Below are positions 55,537 through 64,000 of a DNA stretch of 64,000 nt, piece after piece (within the stretch, counting starts at the first letter, position 1; each line of letters opens with the position of its first letter). The stretch is from Vogesella margarita (GTDB lineage Bacteria; Pseudomonadota; Gammaproteobacteria; Burkholderiales; Chromobacteriaceae): contig NZ_JAQQLE010000011.1 of NCBI RefSeq assembly GCF_028548475.1, positions 1 to 64,000 on the forward strand, in the 5' to 3' direction. The position numbers were made by a program, and so were the translations under genes. Below the pieces are notes generated by a model, which saw only the letters and a list, made by a program, of their open reading frames with translations, was not told the origin of the DNA and did not search any database.

Positions 55537-55639
55537 GGCAAAGGTTGGCCGCAACAGGGAGATGCGACAAGCTTAGGCAACATCGCCGCACACGGCAATC
55601 GGCGCCGGCAGGCCGCCGTATCGCAACCGGCAAGGCGGA

Positions 55640-55677
55640 CAAAACAAAACCCCCAGCAAACCGTGTTTGCTGGGGGT
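55640..55677 (-). terminator. Terminator of the tRNA-Gly/tRNA-Cys array
   Basis: ACCCCCAGCAAA and TTTGCTGGGGGT form a perfect 12-bp stem with a 5-nt loop, followed by TTTGTTTTG on the minus strand. Confidence 0.92.
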
Positions 55678-55682
55678 CTGTC

Positions 55683-55756
55683 TGGAGGCGCGATCCAGAG
55701 TCGAACTGGACTGACCGGATTTGCAATCCGGGGCATAACCGCTTTGCTATCGCGCC
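55683..55756 (-). tRNA. tRNA-Cys (anticodon GCA)
   Basis: 74 nt with acceptor stem GGCGCGA/TCGCGCC, encoded CCA, and anticodon loop TTGCAAA. Confidence 0.97.
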
Positions 55757-55794
55757 GTAAGCCTGTGACACGTGATGCACGTATCAACCGAATC

Positions 55795-55870
55795 TGGAGC
55801 GGGAAACGAGGCTCGAACTCGCGACCTCAACCTTGGCAAGGTTGCGCTCTACCAACTGAGCTATTCCCGC
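55795..55870 (-). tRNA. tRNA-Gly (anticodon GCC), copy 4 in transcription order
   Basis: 76 nt, acceptor stem GCGGGAA/TTCCCGC, loop TGCCAAG, CCA encoded. Identical to the three copies upstream. It is followed by tRNA-Cys. Confidence 0.97.
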
Positions 55871-55898
55871 AGGGGTACTGCTAATGCCGTAAATTGTA

Positions 55899-55974
55899 TG
55901 GAGCGGGAAACGAGGCTCGAACTCGCGACCTCAACCTTGGCAAGGTTGCGCTCTACCAACTGAGCTATTCCCGC
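55899..55974 (-). tRNA. tRNA-Gly (anticodon GCC), copy 3
   Basis: Same 76-nt sequence as its neighbours; separated by 28 nt from copy 4 and 36 nt from copy 2. Confidence 0.97.
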
Positions 55975-56010
55975 GTCGCATGGTGCTGCTGTACTACTGG
56001 TAAAACCGTA

Positions 56011-56086
56011 TGGAGCGGGAAACGAGGCTCGAACTCGCGACCTCAACCTTGGCAAGGTTGCGCTCTACCAACTGAGCTATTCCCGC
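56011..56086 (-). tRNA. tRNA-Gly (anticodon GCC), copy 2
   Basis: Same 76-nt sequence. The 36-nt spacers on both sides share GTCGCATG and CTGCTGTAC, showing tandem duplication of tRNA plus spacer. Confidence 0.97.
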
Positions 56087-56122
56087 GTCGCATGATACTG
56101 CTGTACATCTGTAAAACCGGTG

Positions 56123-56198
56123 TGGAGCGGGAAACGAGGCTCGAACTCGCGACCTCAACCTTGGCAAGGTTGCGCTCTACCAACTGAGCTATTCCCGC
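56123..56198 (-). tRNA. tRNA-Gly (anticodon GCC), copy 1
   Basis: First tRNA of the array, 47 bp after a consensus promoter. Same 76-nt sequence as the others. Confidence 0.97.
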
Positions 56199-56244
56199 AT
56201 CACTTCTCGTCGTCGCTGTGTTACTGCGTTGTCGAGAGCTGCGA

Positions 56245-56272
56245 ATTATAGAGATTCAAAAAAAATTGTCAA
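56245..56272 (-). promoter_or_regulatory. Consensus promoter of the tRNA array
   Basis: On the minus strand TTGACA, a T-rich 16-nt spacer and TATAAT, all consensus. It lies directly after the pgsA stop, so the array is not dependent on pgsA transcription. Confidence 0.88.
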
Positions 56273-56276
56273 GCAC

Positions 56277-56858
56277 TCACACCTCGATTTTTTTACCGGA
56301 AAACTGCTTCGCCGCCATCTTCAGGTAATAAACCATTGACCATAAAGTCAAAATAATGGCGATGACCATGAAAATATTTCCGAGAATCAGGGTATCGATG
56401 GCCGGCAAAATCGGGCCGGCGTACAGCAGCAGCAGGATGGCGATCATCTGCGCCGCCGTTTTCAGCTTGCCGATATAGGCCACCGCCACGCTGCCACGGC
56501 TGCCCTGCGCCGCCATCCACTCGCGCAATGCCGAAATGGTGATCTCGCGACCGATGATGATCATCGCCATCCAGCCCTCGGTGCGTCCCAGCTCCACCAG
56601 CAGGATCAGCGCCGCCGCCACGATCAGCTTGTCAGCCACCGGATCCAGAAAGGCACCGAACGCCGAAGTCTGCCCCAGGCGGCGTGCCAGGTAGCCGTCC
56701 AGCCAGTCGGTCGCCGCGGCCAGCGCAAAGATGAAGGCGCCGAGGCTATTGCGATGGTGGGACAACAGCACGCTGTCGGGGAGAAAGAACACGGCCACGC
56801 AGACGGGGATCAGGGCGACGCGCAGCCAGGTCAGGAAAATCGGCAGGTTGAAGGGCAT
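56277..56858 (-). CDS. pgsA: CDP-diacylglycerol-glycerol-3-phosphate 3-phosphatidyltransferase
   Basis: 193 residues of the CDP-alcohol phosphotransferase family, an inner-membrane enzyme making phosphatidylglycerol phosphate. The motif D-G-x2-A-R-x8-G-x3-D-x3-D is present in DWLDGYLARRLGQTSAFGAF and LDPVADKL. Four to five membrane segments follow. It is 17 bp after uvrC, a common pair. Confidence 0.94.
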   Translation of the reverse strand: MPFNLPIFLTWLRVALIPVCVAVFFLPDSVLLSHHRNSLGAFIFALAAATDWLDGYLARRLGQTSAFGAFLDPVADKLIVAAALILLVELGRTEGWMAMIIIGREITISALREWMAAQGSRGSVAVAYIGKLKTAAQMIAILLLLYAGPILPAIDTLILGNIFMVIAIILTLWSMVYYLKMAAKQFSGKKIEV

Positions 56859-56875
56859 TATCCGGTTGTCTTTAT

Positions 56876-58699
56876 TCAGTGCAGGGCTTGGTAAATTTTT
56901 TCTGCCAGCGCGCGGCTGATGCCGTCTACTTGCGCCAGATCGTCGATGCTTGCCGCCACCACGCCGCGCAGGCCGCCGAAGCGGGTCAGCAGCCGCTGGC
57001 GCCGCGTCGGCCCGACACCGGCGATGTCTTCCAGCGTCGAACTGGTGCGCGCCTTGGCGCGGCGCGCGCGGTGGCCGGTGATGGCGAAGCGGTGCGCCTC
57101 GTCGCGCACGGTCTGGATCAGGTGCAGCGCGGCGTGATCGCGCGGCAATTGTAGCGTCTTTTGCAAATGGGGAACGATCAACGTTTCCAGCCCCGGCTTG
57201 CGGCTTTCACCCTTGGCGACGCCGACGATGGGCACGTCGACGCCGACCTCGGCCAGCACCTCCAGCGCGACACCGACCTGGCCCTTGCCGCCGTCGATCA
57301 GCAGCACGTCGGGCAGCTTGCCCTCGCCGGCCGCCAGCTTGCTGTAGCGGCGGGTCAGCGCCTCGCGCATGGCGCCGTAGTCGTCCCCGGCGGCGGCGGT
57401 CTCGATATTGAAGCGGCGGTATTCCGACGGCTGCATGCCGCCACGGTCGTACACCACGCACGATGCCACGGTGGCCTCGCCCATGGTGTGGCTGATGTCG
57501 AAGCACTCCAACCGCGCCACCTCCTCCACTTCCATCAGCTGCGCCAGTGCCGCGAGGCGGGCGTTCTGGCTGGCGGCGCTGGCCAGACGCTGGCTGATCG
57601 CCAGCTGCGCGTTCTTCTGCGCCATTTCCAGCCACACGCGGCGCTCGCCGATCGGGTTGCCAATGAACTGCAGCCGCTTCTGCGCCTGTTCGATCAGCAG
57701 CTGCTGCAGCTCCGGCGCCACCGTCTCGTTGTGGATGATGGCCGCCGGCAGCGGCGCGCCGAGGTAGTGCTGGGCGAGGAAGGCCTCAAGGTTGGCCGCA
57801 AGGCTGTCGGCGGCGTTGAGGGGGAACAGGCTCTTGTCGCCAAGATGGCGCCCGCCGCGGATCATCACCAGGTTGACGCACACCACGCCGCCTTCGCTGG
57901 CGATGGCGATCACGTCGGCATCGAGCTGGCTGGTATTGCTGGAGATGAACTGTTTCTCCTGCACCCGCGCCAGCGCCTGGATCTGGTCGCGCAACTCGGC
58001 CGCCTGCTCGAATTGCAGCGCTTCCGATGCGGCCAACATGCGCGCGGTGAGCAGGTCGATCAGCTCATTGTGCTTGCCCTGCAAAAAGGTGACCGCACTC
58101 TGCACGTCGGCGCGGTAGGCCTCGCTGTCGATCTCGCCGGTACACGGCGCCGAGCAGCGCTTGATCTGGAACAGCAGACAGGGGCGCGAGCGGTTGGCGA
58201 ACACGCTGTCCTCGCAGGTGCGCAGGCGGAACACCTTCTGCAGCACCTGGATGCTCTCGCGCACCGCGTAGCCGTTGGGATAGGGACCGAAGTACTGGTG
58301 CGGCTTTTTCGGCTCACCCCGGAAATAGGCCAGCTGCGGGAAAGCGTGCCCGGACACCATCAGATAGGGATAGGACTTGTCGTCGCGGAACAGGATGTTG
58401 TACTTGGGGGCCAGCGCCTTGATCAGATTGTTTTCCAGAATCAGCGCTTCCGCCTCACTGCGCACCACGGTGGTGTCGATGGCGGCGATCTGGCGCACCA
58501 TCAGCTGGATGCGCGGACTGTGGTCGGTTTTCTGGAAATAGGAGCTGACGCGTTTCTTCAGGTCGATGGCCTTGCCGACATACAACACATTGCCGTCGGC
58601 ATCGAGCATGCGGTACACCCCCGGCAGGCTCGGCAGGTTGGCCAGAAAGGCCTTGGCATCGAAGGCGGCGCGATCAGTTGCCACACCAGGTCCTGACAT
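56876..58699 (-). CDS. uvrC: Excinuclease ABC subunit C
   Basis: 607 residues. UvrC makes both incisions in nucleotide excision repair. The GIY-YIG nuclease is at 20-100 (LPSLPGVYRMLDADGNVLYV, GKAIDLKKRVSSYF), the UVR motif near 205-240, the RNase H-like domain around 390-520 (ECFDISHTMGEATVASCVVY, LPDVLLIDGGKGQVGVA) and helix-hairpin-helix repeats at the end (IAGVGPTRRQRLLTRFGGLR). The ATG at 58699 overlaps the DUF4124 gene by 26 bp and has no ribosome site; a GTG five codons later has AGGA 6 nt upstream and may be the true start. Confidence 0.94.
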   Translation of the reverse strand: MSGPGVATDRAAFDAKAFLANLPSLPGVYRMLDADGNVLYVGKAIDLKKRVSSYFQKTDHSPRIQLMVRQIAAIDTTVVRSEAEALILENNLIKALAPKYNILFRDDKSYPYLMVSGHAFPQLAYFRGEPKKPHQYFGPYPNGYAVRESIQVLQKVFRLRTCEDSVFANRSRPCLLFQIKRCSAPCTGEIDSEAYRADVQSAVTFLQGKHNELIDLLTARMLAASEALQFEQAAELRDQIQALARVQEKQFISSNTSQLDADVIAIASEGGVVCVNLVMIRGGRHLGDKSLFPLNAADSLAANLEAFLAQHYLGAPLPAAIIHNETVAPELQQLLIEQAQKRLQFIGNPIGERRVWLEMAQKNAQLAISQRLASAASQNARLAALAQLMEVEEVARLECFDISHTMGEATVASCVVYDRGGMQPSEYRRFNIETAAAGDDYGAMREALTRRYSKLAAGEGKLPDVLLIDGGKGQVGVALEVLAEVGVDVPIVGVAKGESRKPGLETLIVPHLQKTLQLPRDHAALHLIQTVRDEAHRFAITGHRARRAKARTSSTLEDIAGVGPTRRQRLLTRFGGLRGVVAASIDDLAQVDGISRALAEKIYQALH

Positions 58700-59093
58700 G
58701 ATCGCGCGCCGCGGAGATGGCGGCGCTCAGCGTCGCCTCCGACTGCGGCGCGGCCTTGGTGGTGGCATTCGGCTGGCGCAGGCTTTCCAGCTTGGCCAGG
58801 TGGCTACGCGCGGTGCTGCAGTTTTCCTGCTTGATCTTGCGGTTGTGCTCGTCGATGCGCTCGTTGAGCTGCTTCACCTGCTGCGGGATATCGCCATTGA
58901 CCGCCGGCGCCGAAGCCGGCGCAGCCACTGCGGCCTGCTGCGGGCGCAGCTTCACGGTTTCCGACTTCCGCCCTTGCGGTGGCGGCTGGTCGGAAAACAC
59001 GGTGCGGCCGTTGCCGTCCACCCAGCGGTAGACCTGCGCCTGCGCCGCCGTCGCCAGCAGCACCCCCAGAAACACCCCGTAAACAGCCTTCAT
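58674..59093 (-). CDS. DUF4124-domain periplasmic protein
   Basis: 139 residues. A signal peptide (MKAVYGVFLGVLLATAAQAQ) leads into the DUF4124 motif VYRWVDGNGRTVFSDQPPPQG, then a low-complexity Ala/Pro linker and a coiled coil (IPQQVKQLNERIDEHNRKIK). Function unknown; such proteins are common in betaproteobacteria. Its end overlaps uvrC, so the genes may be coupled. Confidence 0.85.
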   Translation of the reverse strand: MKAVYGVFLGVLLATAAQAQVYRWVDGNGRTVFSDQPPPQGRKSETVKLRPQQAAVAAPASAPAVNGDIPQQVKQLNERIDEHNRKIKQENCSTARSHLAKLESLRQPNATTKAAPQSEATLSAAISAARDHVRTWCGN

Positions 59094-59133
59094 CGTCTCT
59101 CGCCTTCCGCCTTACCGTGAACCGCCATTCTAG

Positions 59134-60729
<1,596 letters not shown>

Positions 60730-60748
60730 GCCTCCAACGTTGGCCGCA

Positions 60749-60782
60749 AAAAACCCCCTGTTGCGAAACAGGGGTTTTTTTT
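60749..60782 (+). terminator. Terminator of guaB
   Basis: AAACCCCCTGTT and AACAGGGGTTT pair with one bulged C across GCGA, followed by a long T-run. A repeat core (60739-60748) abuts the stem. Confidence 0.9.
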
Positions 60783-60818
60783 GTCGTCTGCCGGCAGCCG
60801 CTGGCGCCGGCAGCTACC

Positions 60819-62216
60819 TTACTCCGACTGCTGCAGGATTTCCTGCGCCCACACCATGGCGTCGATGTGGGCCTTGTTGACGTCGTCCGATGCCAGTTTC
60901 AGTACGCCGGCCAGCGACACGATGCGGTCGGCGTTATCCTGCTCCGCGGAAATGGCCAGCGCCAGATACGGCGCGAACATGCCGCGCTGGTTGAGCAGCG
61001 CATCGGCTACCGGCGGCGGCAGATCCAGCGGTGCCAGCGCACTGGCCATCTCGACGTGCATCAGCGCGTCCAGCAGCGAGAACATGCCGGTCAGGAACAG
61101 GTGCTCGCACTCCAGGCGGTTGTTGCCGCCAAGCTTGCCCAGGCTTTCCATGAAACGGGCACGGAACAGCGAGCGCTCCAACAGCGCCACCGAACGGCCG
61201 TCGTCCTTGCGCGAGGTGAACAGCAGCAGCGTCAGCCACTTGAACAGCGATTCGCGCCCCAGCAGCAGCAGCGACTCCTCGATCGACATCACCTTGCGCG
61301 ACAGGCCGTTGGCCGGCGAGTTGATGAAACGCAACAGCTTGAACAGCAGCACCGAATCCAGCTTGAACTGGGCGTCGATCTCCGGCGTTTCCGCACCGGC
61401 GCGCAACAGGCGCATGATTTCCAGTACCCGCATCTGGCTGGCATCGGCCTTGCCGGCAGACTGCGAGCGCACCGCGGTCAGGAACGCGCCCTGGAACAGC
61501 ACGAAGCGCTTGGCGGCGCCCGGTGTCTTGACGCAGACATCGAAATCCTCGCTGGAGCCGATATTGCGCGCATACCAGCGCGCGGCAGGATAACGCGCCA
61601 GCATCTGGTCCATGAACGGCGCCAGCACCTCGTCGGCGGCGCCGCTGAAGTCGAGGATCAGCAGATCGATGCGCGAGAACAGCTCGTCCTGCAGCGCCTC
61701 CGGCAGCACGCGGCGGTCGAACAGCGACGGCTCCAGCGCGAAACGGCGACCCTGCGCGCGGTGCTGGTCGATCAGCGCAATGGTGGTATTGCTGACCGGT
61801 TCGTCGATCGCCGGATTGAGCACGAAATAGACACTGTCGTTGGGGAAGCTTGCCAGCGACTCGTCCTGCAGCGACAAGGTCGACACGTGCACCAGCGCAC
61901 GGCGCGAATTCAGCAGGCGGAACACGTCCATATTGACCAGGGTGCTGATCATCAGGCGGTCGAACTGCAGCCACTGCCCGGCCGATGACTCGCGGCGCTT
62001 GACAGTGTCGCGCACCATGAATTCGTAGGCCACCACCCGCTGCTGCAGGTCATGCAGCGGCTGGTGGGTAACAAAACCCAGCGTATGCGGCAACACGATA
62101 TTGTCGCCACTCGCGGCGGCCGGCGTGCTGGTGGCGGCGGTCTTTACCTCGCGGCTTTCCTTGACCTCTTGCGCTTGCCCCTTGCCGGTCAAGCTGCCAA
62201 ACAGACTTTTGAACAT
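60819..62216 (-). CDS. HDOD-domain signalling protein with degenerate EAL domain (YuxH-like)
   Basis: 465 residues from MFKSLFGSLT. After a polar linker, residues about 50-260 show an EAL-like fold (VVAYEFMVRD in place of the E-A-L-L-R motif, LVNMDVFRLLNSRRALVHVS, LLILDFSGAADEVLAPFM) that lacks the metal-binding acidic motifs. Residues about 275-460 form an HDOD domain (IDAQFKLDSVLLFKLLRFIN, SIEESLLLLGRESLFKWLTL). Such EAL-HDOD proteins bind rather than degrade c-di-GMP or act as scaffolds. The gene stands alone between guaB and aroC. Confidence 0.85.
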   Translation of the reverse strand: MFKSLFGSLTGKGQAQEVKESREVKTAATSTPAAASGDNIVLPHTLGFVTHQPLHDLQQRVVAYEFMVRDTVKRRESSAGQWLQFDRLMISTLVNMDVFRLLNSRRALVHVSTLSLQDESLASFPNDSVYFVLNPAIDEPVSNTTIALIDQHRAQGRRFALEPSLFDRRVLPEALQDELFSRIDLLILDFSGAADEVLAPFMDQMLARYPAARWYARNIGSSEDFDVCVKTPGAAKRFVLFQGAFLTAVRSQSAGKADASQMRVLEIMRLLRAGAETPEIDAQFKLDSVLLFKLLRFINSPANGLSRKVMSIEESLLLLGRESLFKWLTLLLFTSRKDDGRSVALLERSLFRARFMESLGKLGGNNRLECEHLFLTGMFSLLDALMHVEMASALAPLDLPPPVADALLNQRGMFAPYLALAISAEQDNADRIVSLAGVLKLASDDVNKAHIDAMVWAQEILQQSE

Positions 62217-62276
62217 GGCAAACCCTATTGAGTACAAACGAAGGGCAGCCTGACGCTGCCCCGCATGGAATGATGT

Positions 62277-63377
62277 TTAGCCGATGCGGCCGGGAATGCG
62301 CGGAGTATCGACCCGCACATCGCCGCACTGCGCACGGTGGCGCAGCGCATGGTCGATCAGCACCAGTGCCAGCATCGCCTCGGCGATCGGTGTGGCGCGG
62401 ATGCCGACGCAAGGGTCGTGGCGGCCGTGGGTCTCGACCATGATCGGCTCGCCGGCCTTGTTGATGGAGCGGCGTGGCTGCGCGATCGACGACGTCGGCT
62501 TGATGGCAATCGACACGTCGATCTGCTGGCCGGTGGAGATGCCGCCGAGGATGCCGCCGGCGTGATTGCTGGCAAAGCCTTCCGGCGTCAGCTCGTCACC
62601 GTGCTCGCTACCGCGCTGGGTGACGCAGCCGAAGCCGGCGCCAATCTCGACGCCCTTCACCGCGTTGATATTCATCATCGCGTAGGCGATGTCGGCATCC
62701 AGACGGTCGTACACCGGCTCGCCCCAGCCCACCGGCACGTTGTCGGCCACCACGCGCAGGCGCGCGCCGACCGAATCCAGGCTCTTGCGGATGCTGTCCA
62801 TGTACGCTTCCAGCTCGTCCACCTTGCTGGCGTCGGCGGCGAAGAACGGGTTGTTGCCGACCTCGTCCCAGCTGCGGAACGGGATGGCGATGTCGCCGAT
62901 CTGCGTCATGTGACCGCGGATCACGATGCCGTATTGTTCGTGCAGCCACTTCTTGGCGATGGCGCCGGCGGCAACGCGCACCGCGGTCTCGCGCGCCGAG
63001 GAACGGCCGCCACCGCGCGGGTCGCGGATGCCGTACTTGTGCCAGTAGGTGTAGTCGGCGTGGCCGGGGCGGAAGGTGTCGGCGATATTGCCGTAGTCCT
63101 TGCTGCGCTGGTCGGTGTTGCGGATCAACAGCGCAATCGGCGTACCGGTGGTCTTGCCCTCGTACACGCCGGAGAGGATCTCGACGGTATCCGGCTCGCG
63201 GCGCTGGGTGACGTGGCGGCTGGTGCCGGGCTTGCGGCGGTCCAGCTCGGCCTGGATGTCGGCTTCGGACAGGGTCATGCCCGGAGGGCAACCGTCAACA
63301 ATGCAGCCGATTCCCGGCCCGTGGCTTTCGCCGAATGAAGTAACAGTAAACAGCAGGCCCATGCTATTGCCAGACAT
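62277..63377 (-). CDS. aroC: Chorismate synthase
   Basis: 366 residues. It forms chorismate from EPSP using reduced FMN, supplying the pab genes seen at the left. Family motifs are [60 protein letters not shown] and [17 protein letters not shown]. It starts MSGNSMGLL; the second Met is an alternative start. Confidence 0.97.
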   Translation of the reverse strand: MSGNSMGLLFTVTSFGESHGPGIGCIVDGCPPGMTLSEADIQAELDRRKPGTSRHVTQRREPDTVEILSGVYEGKTTGTPIALLIRNTDQRSKDYGNIADTFRPGHADYTYWHKYGIRDPRGGGRSSARETAVRVAAGAIAKKWLHEQYGIVIRGHMTQIGDIAIPFRSWDEVGNNPFFAADASKVDELEAYMDSIRKSLDSVGARLRVVADNVPVGWGEPVYDRLDADIAYAMMNINAVKGVEIGAGFGCVTQRGSEHGDELTPEGFASNHAGGILGGISTGQQIDVSIAIKPTSSIAQPRRSINKAGEPIMVETHGRHDPCVGIRATPIAEAMLALVLIDHALRHRAQCGDVRVDTPRIPGRIG

Positions 63378-63555
63378 CGCTTTATCCCTTGCCTATTTTT
63401 TGGTGATCGCCGCCGATTCTAGCACGGACCGGCAACGCTGCCGGCGCTTGCGCAGCGTCACAATTCACCAAACGGCACGGCCGGCGGGGATGCGCCACCG
63501 GCTAAAACAGTGTCATCGGCGTGCCTGCGACACGCGTGCGCCGGCCGGTAGCATG

Positions 63556-63574
63556 GCGGCCAACGTTGGCCGCA
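63556..63574. repeat. GTTGGCCGCA head-to-head palindrome next to a terminator
   Basis: A perfect 18-bp palindrome centred on AACGTT contains one exact and one near copy of the core. It directly follows the T-run of the ABC gene terminator. Confidence 0.85.
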
Positions 63575-63602
63575 AAAAAAGCCCCGTCCTTGAACGGGGC
63601 TA
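63574..63602 (-). terminator. Terminator of the ABC substrate-binding protein gene
   Basis: AGCCCCGT and ACGGGGCT pair across a 6-nt loop, followed by TTTTTTT on the minus strand. Confidence 0.9.
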
Positions 63603-63631
63603 AAACTGACCATCAGGAGGAAGGGGGTCGT

Positions 63632-64000
63632 TCAATAAGTCACTTTGATGGGAGCCCACTTTGCCTGCTTGACCTGATACACCGTGATCGGCGCTTTCAC
63701 CAGGTCGCCCTTGGCATCGAAGCGGTAGGTCGCATTCACGCCTTCGTAGGTCATTTTCTTGAGTGCGGCTTTGACTTTCACCGGATCGATCGTATTCGCT
63801 TGCTGCATGGCGGTTGCCGCCAGCATCACCGCATCATAGTGCTGCGGACCATACGACAGCGGCAGCTTGCCGTACTTCTGCTGGTAGCGCTTCATGAACT
63901 CGACACCTTGCGGACGGCTTTCCAGCACGTTACCGGCCACCGCGGCCATGAAGCCTTCGCCATTCCTGCCCGACAACTTGATGAAGGTATCCGTCTGGAT
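63632..64000 (-). CDS. Branched-chain amino-acid ABC transporter substrate-binding protein, C-terminal part
   Basis: The frame runs off the right edge; 122 C-terminal residues are present. SRPQGVEFMKRYQQKYGKLP, LSYGPQHYDAVMLAATAMQQ and VKAALKKMTYEGVNATYRFD are typical of the LivJ/LivK (Peripla_BP_6) family, which binds amino acids or small aromatic/amide compounds in the periplasm. The protein ends KWAPIKVTY. A leucine/valine-type ligand is the usual guess, but family members also bind aromatic acids. Confidence 0.88.
   Translation of the reverse strand: MQTDTFIKLSGRNGEGFMAAVAGNVLESRPQGVEFMKRYQQKYGKLPLSYGPQHYDAVMLAATAMQQANTIDPVKVKAALKKMTYEGVNATYRFDAKGDLVKAPITVYQVKQAKWAPIKVTY

Noticed and set aside
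55795-56198. AACCTTGGCAAGGTTG in the tRNA-Gly genes looks like an inverted pair of the dispersed repeat
   Set aside because: It is the anticodon arm of tRNA-Gly and lacks the GGCCGCA half of the repeat; the similarity is coincidental.

Overview
The window is about 64 kb of GC-rich chromosome with dense, short-spaced genes. Gene content and order (yceD-rpmF-plsX-fabH, fabD-fabG-acpP-fabF, a betaproteobacterial proteasome homologue, protocatechuate 4,5-cleavage genes) point to a betaproteobacterium, most likely of the Neisseriales/Chromobacteriaceae (Vogesella- or Chromobacterium-like). That placement is inference from gene content. There is no transposase, prophage or CRISPR array.

Layout. 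1-4.6 kb: the 5' end of a VCBS-repeat adhesin with a LuxR-type regulator upstream, two tiny lipoproteins, a small membrane protein, and a divergent AsnC/LysE pair. 4.7-13.6 kb: folate (pabC, pabB) and fatty acid synthesis genes with internal terminators. 13.7-19.1 kb: maf, a tetrapyrrole-type methylase, lemA with a GIDE/EF-hand membrane protein, an aminotransferase and tRNA-Ser. 19.2-27.3 kb: a minus-strand cluster for periplasmic oxidation of a 4-alkylphenol. It holds a p-cresol methylhydroxylase/eugenol hydroxylase-like flavocytochrome, an unknown Tat-exported protein, two aldehyde dehydrogenases, a HiPIP, a private tatA, an outer-membrane channel and an AraC regulator. 27.9-40.1 kb: a LysR regulator and the whole protocatechuate 4,5-cleavage pathway in pmdUKEFDABC order, then an aldo/keto reductase and a second LysR plus LigAB-type dioxygenase pair. 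The two aromatic blocks probably work together: the alkylphenol is oxidised to a hydroxybenzoate and then, through protocatechuate, to pyruvate and oxaloacetate. The ring hydroxylase or demethylase linking them is not in the window. 40.2-64 kb: mainly housekeeping genes (hslO, proteasome homologue, rbsK, radC, coaBC, dut, pgsA, uvrC, guaB, aroC), tRNA-Leu, a tRNA-Gly x4/tRNA-Cys array, and the 3' end of an amino-acid ABC substrate-binding protein gene at the right edge.

The most unusual signal is a short repeat, AAGGTTGGCCGCAA (core GTTGGCCGCA). I count about 48 exact core copies on both strands, roughly one per 1.3 kb. They lie inside conserved genes and, as inverted pairs, between genes where some act as terminators. 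This is how the DNA uptake sequences of Neisseria and Pasteurellaceae are distributed, so the motif is a candidate uptake sequence unlike the neisserial GCCGTCTGAA. Other points of interest are the tatA/HiPIP/Tat-protein composition of the alkylphenol cluster, two different terminal-inverted-repeat elements bracketing the pmd operon, and the second extradiol dioxygenase pair.
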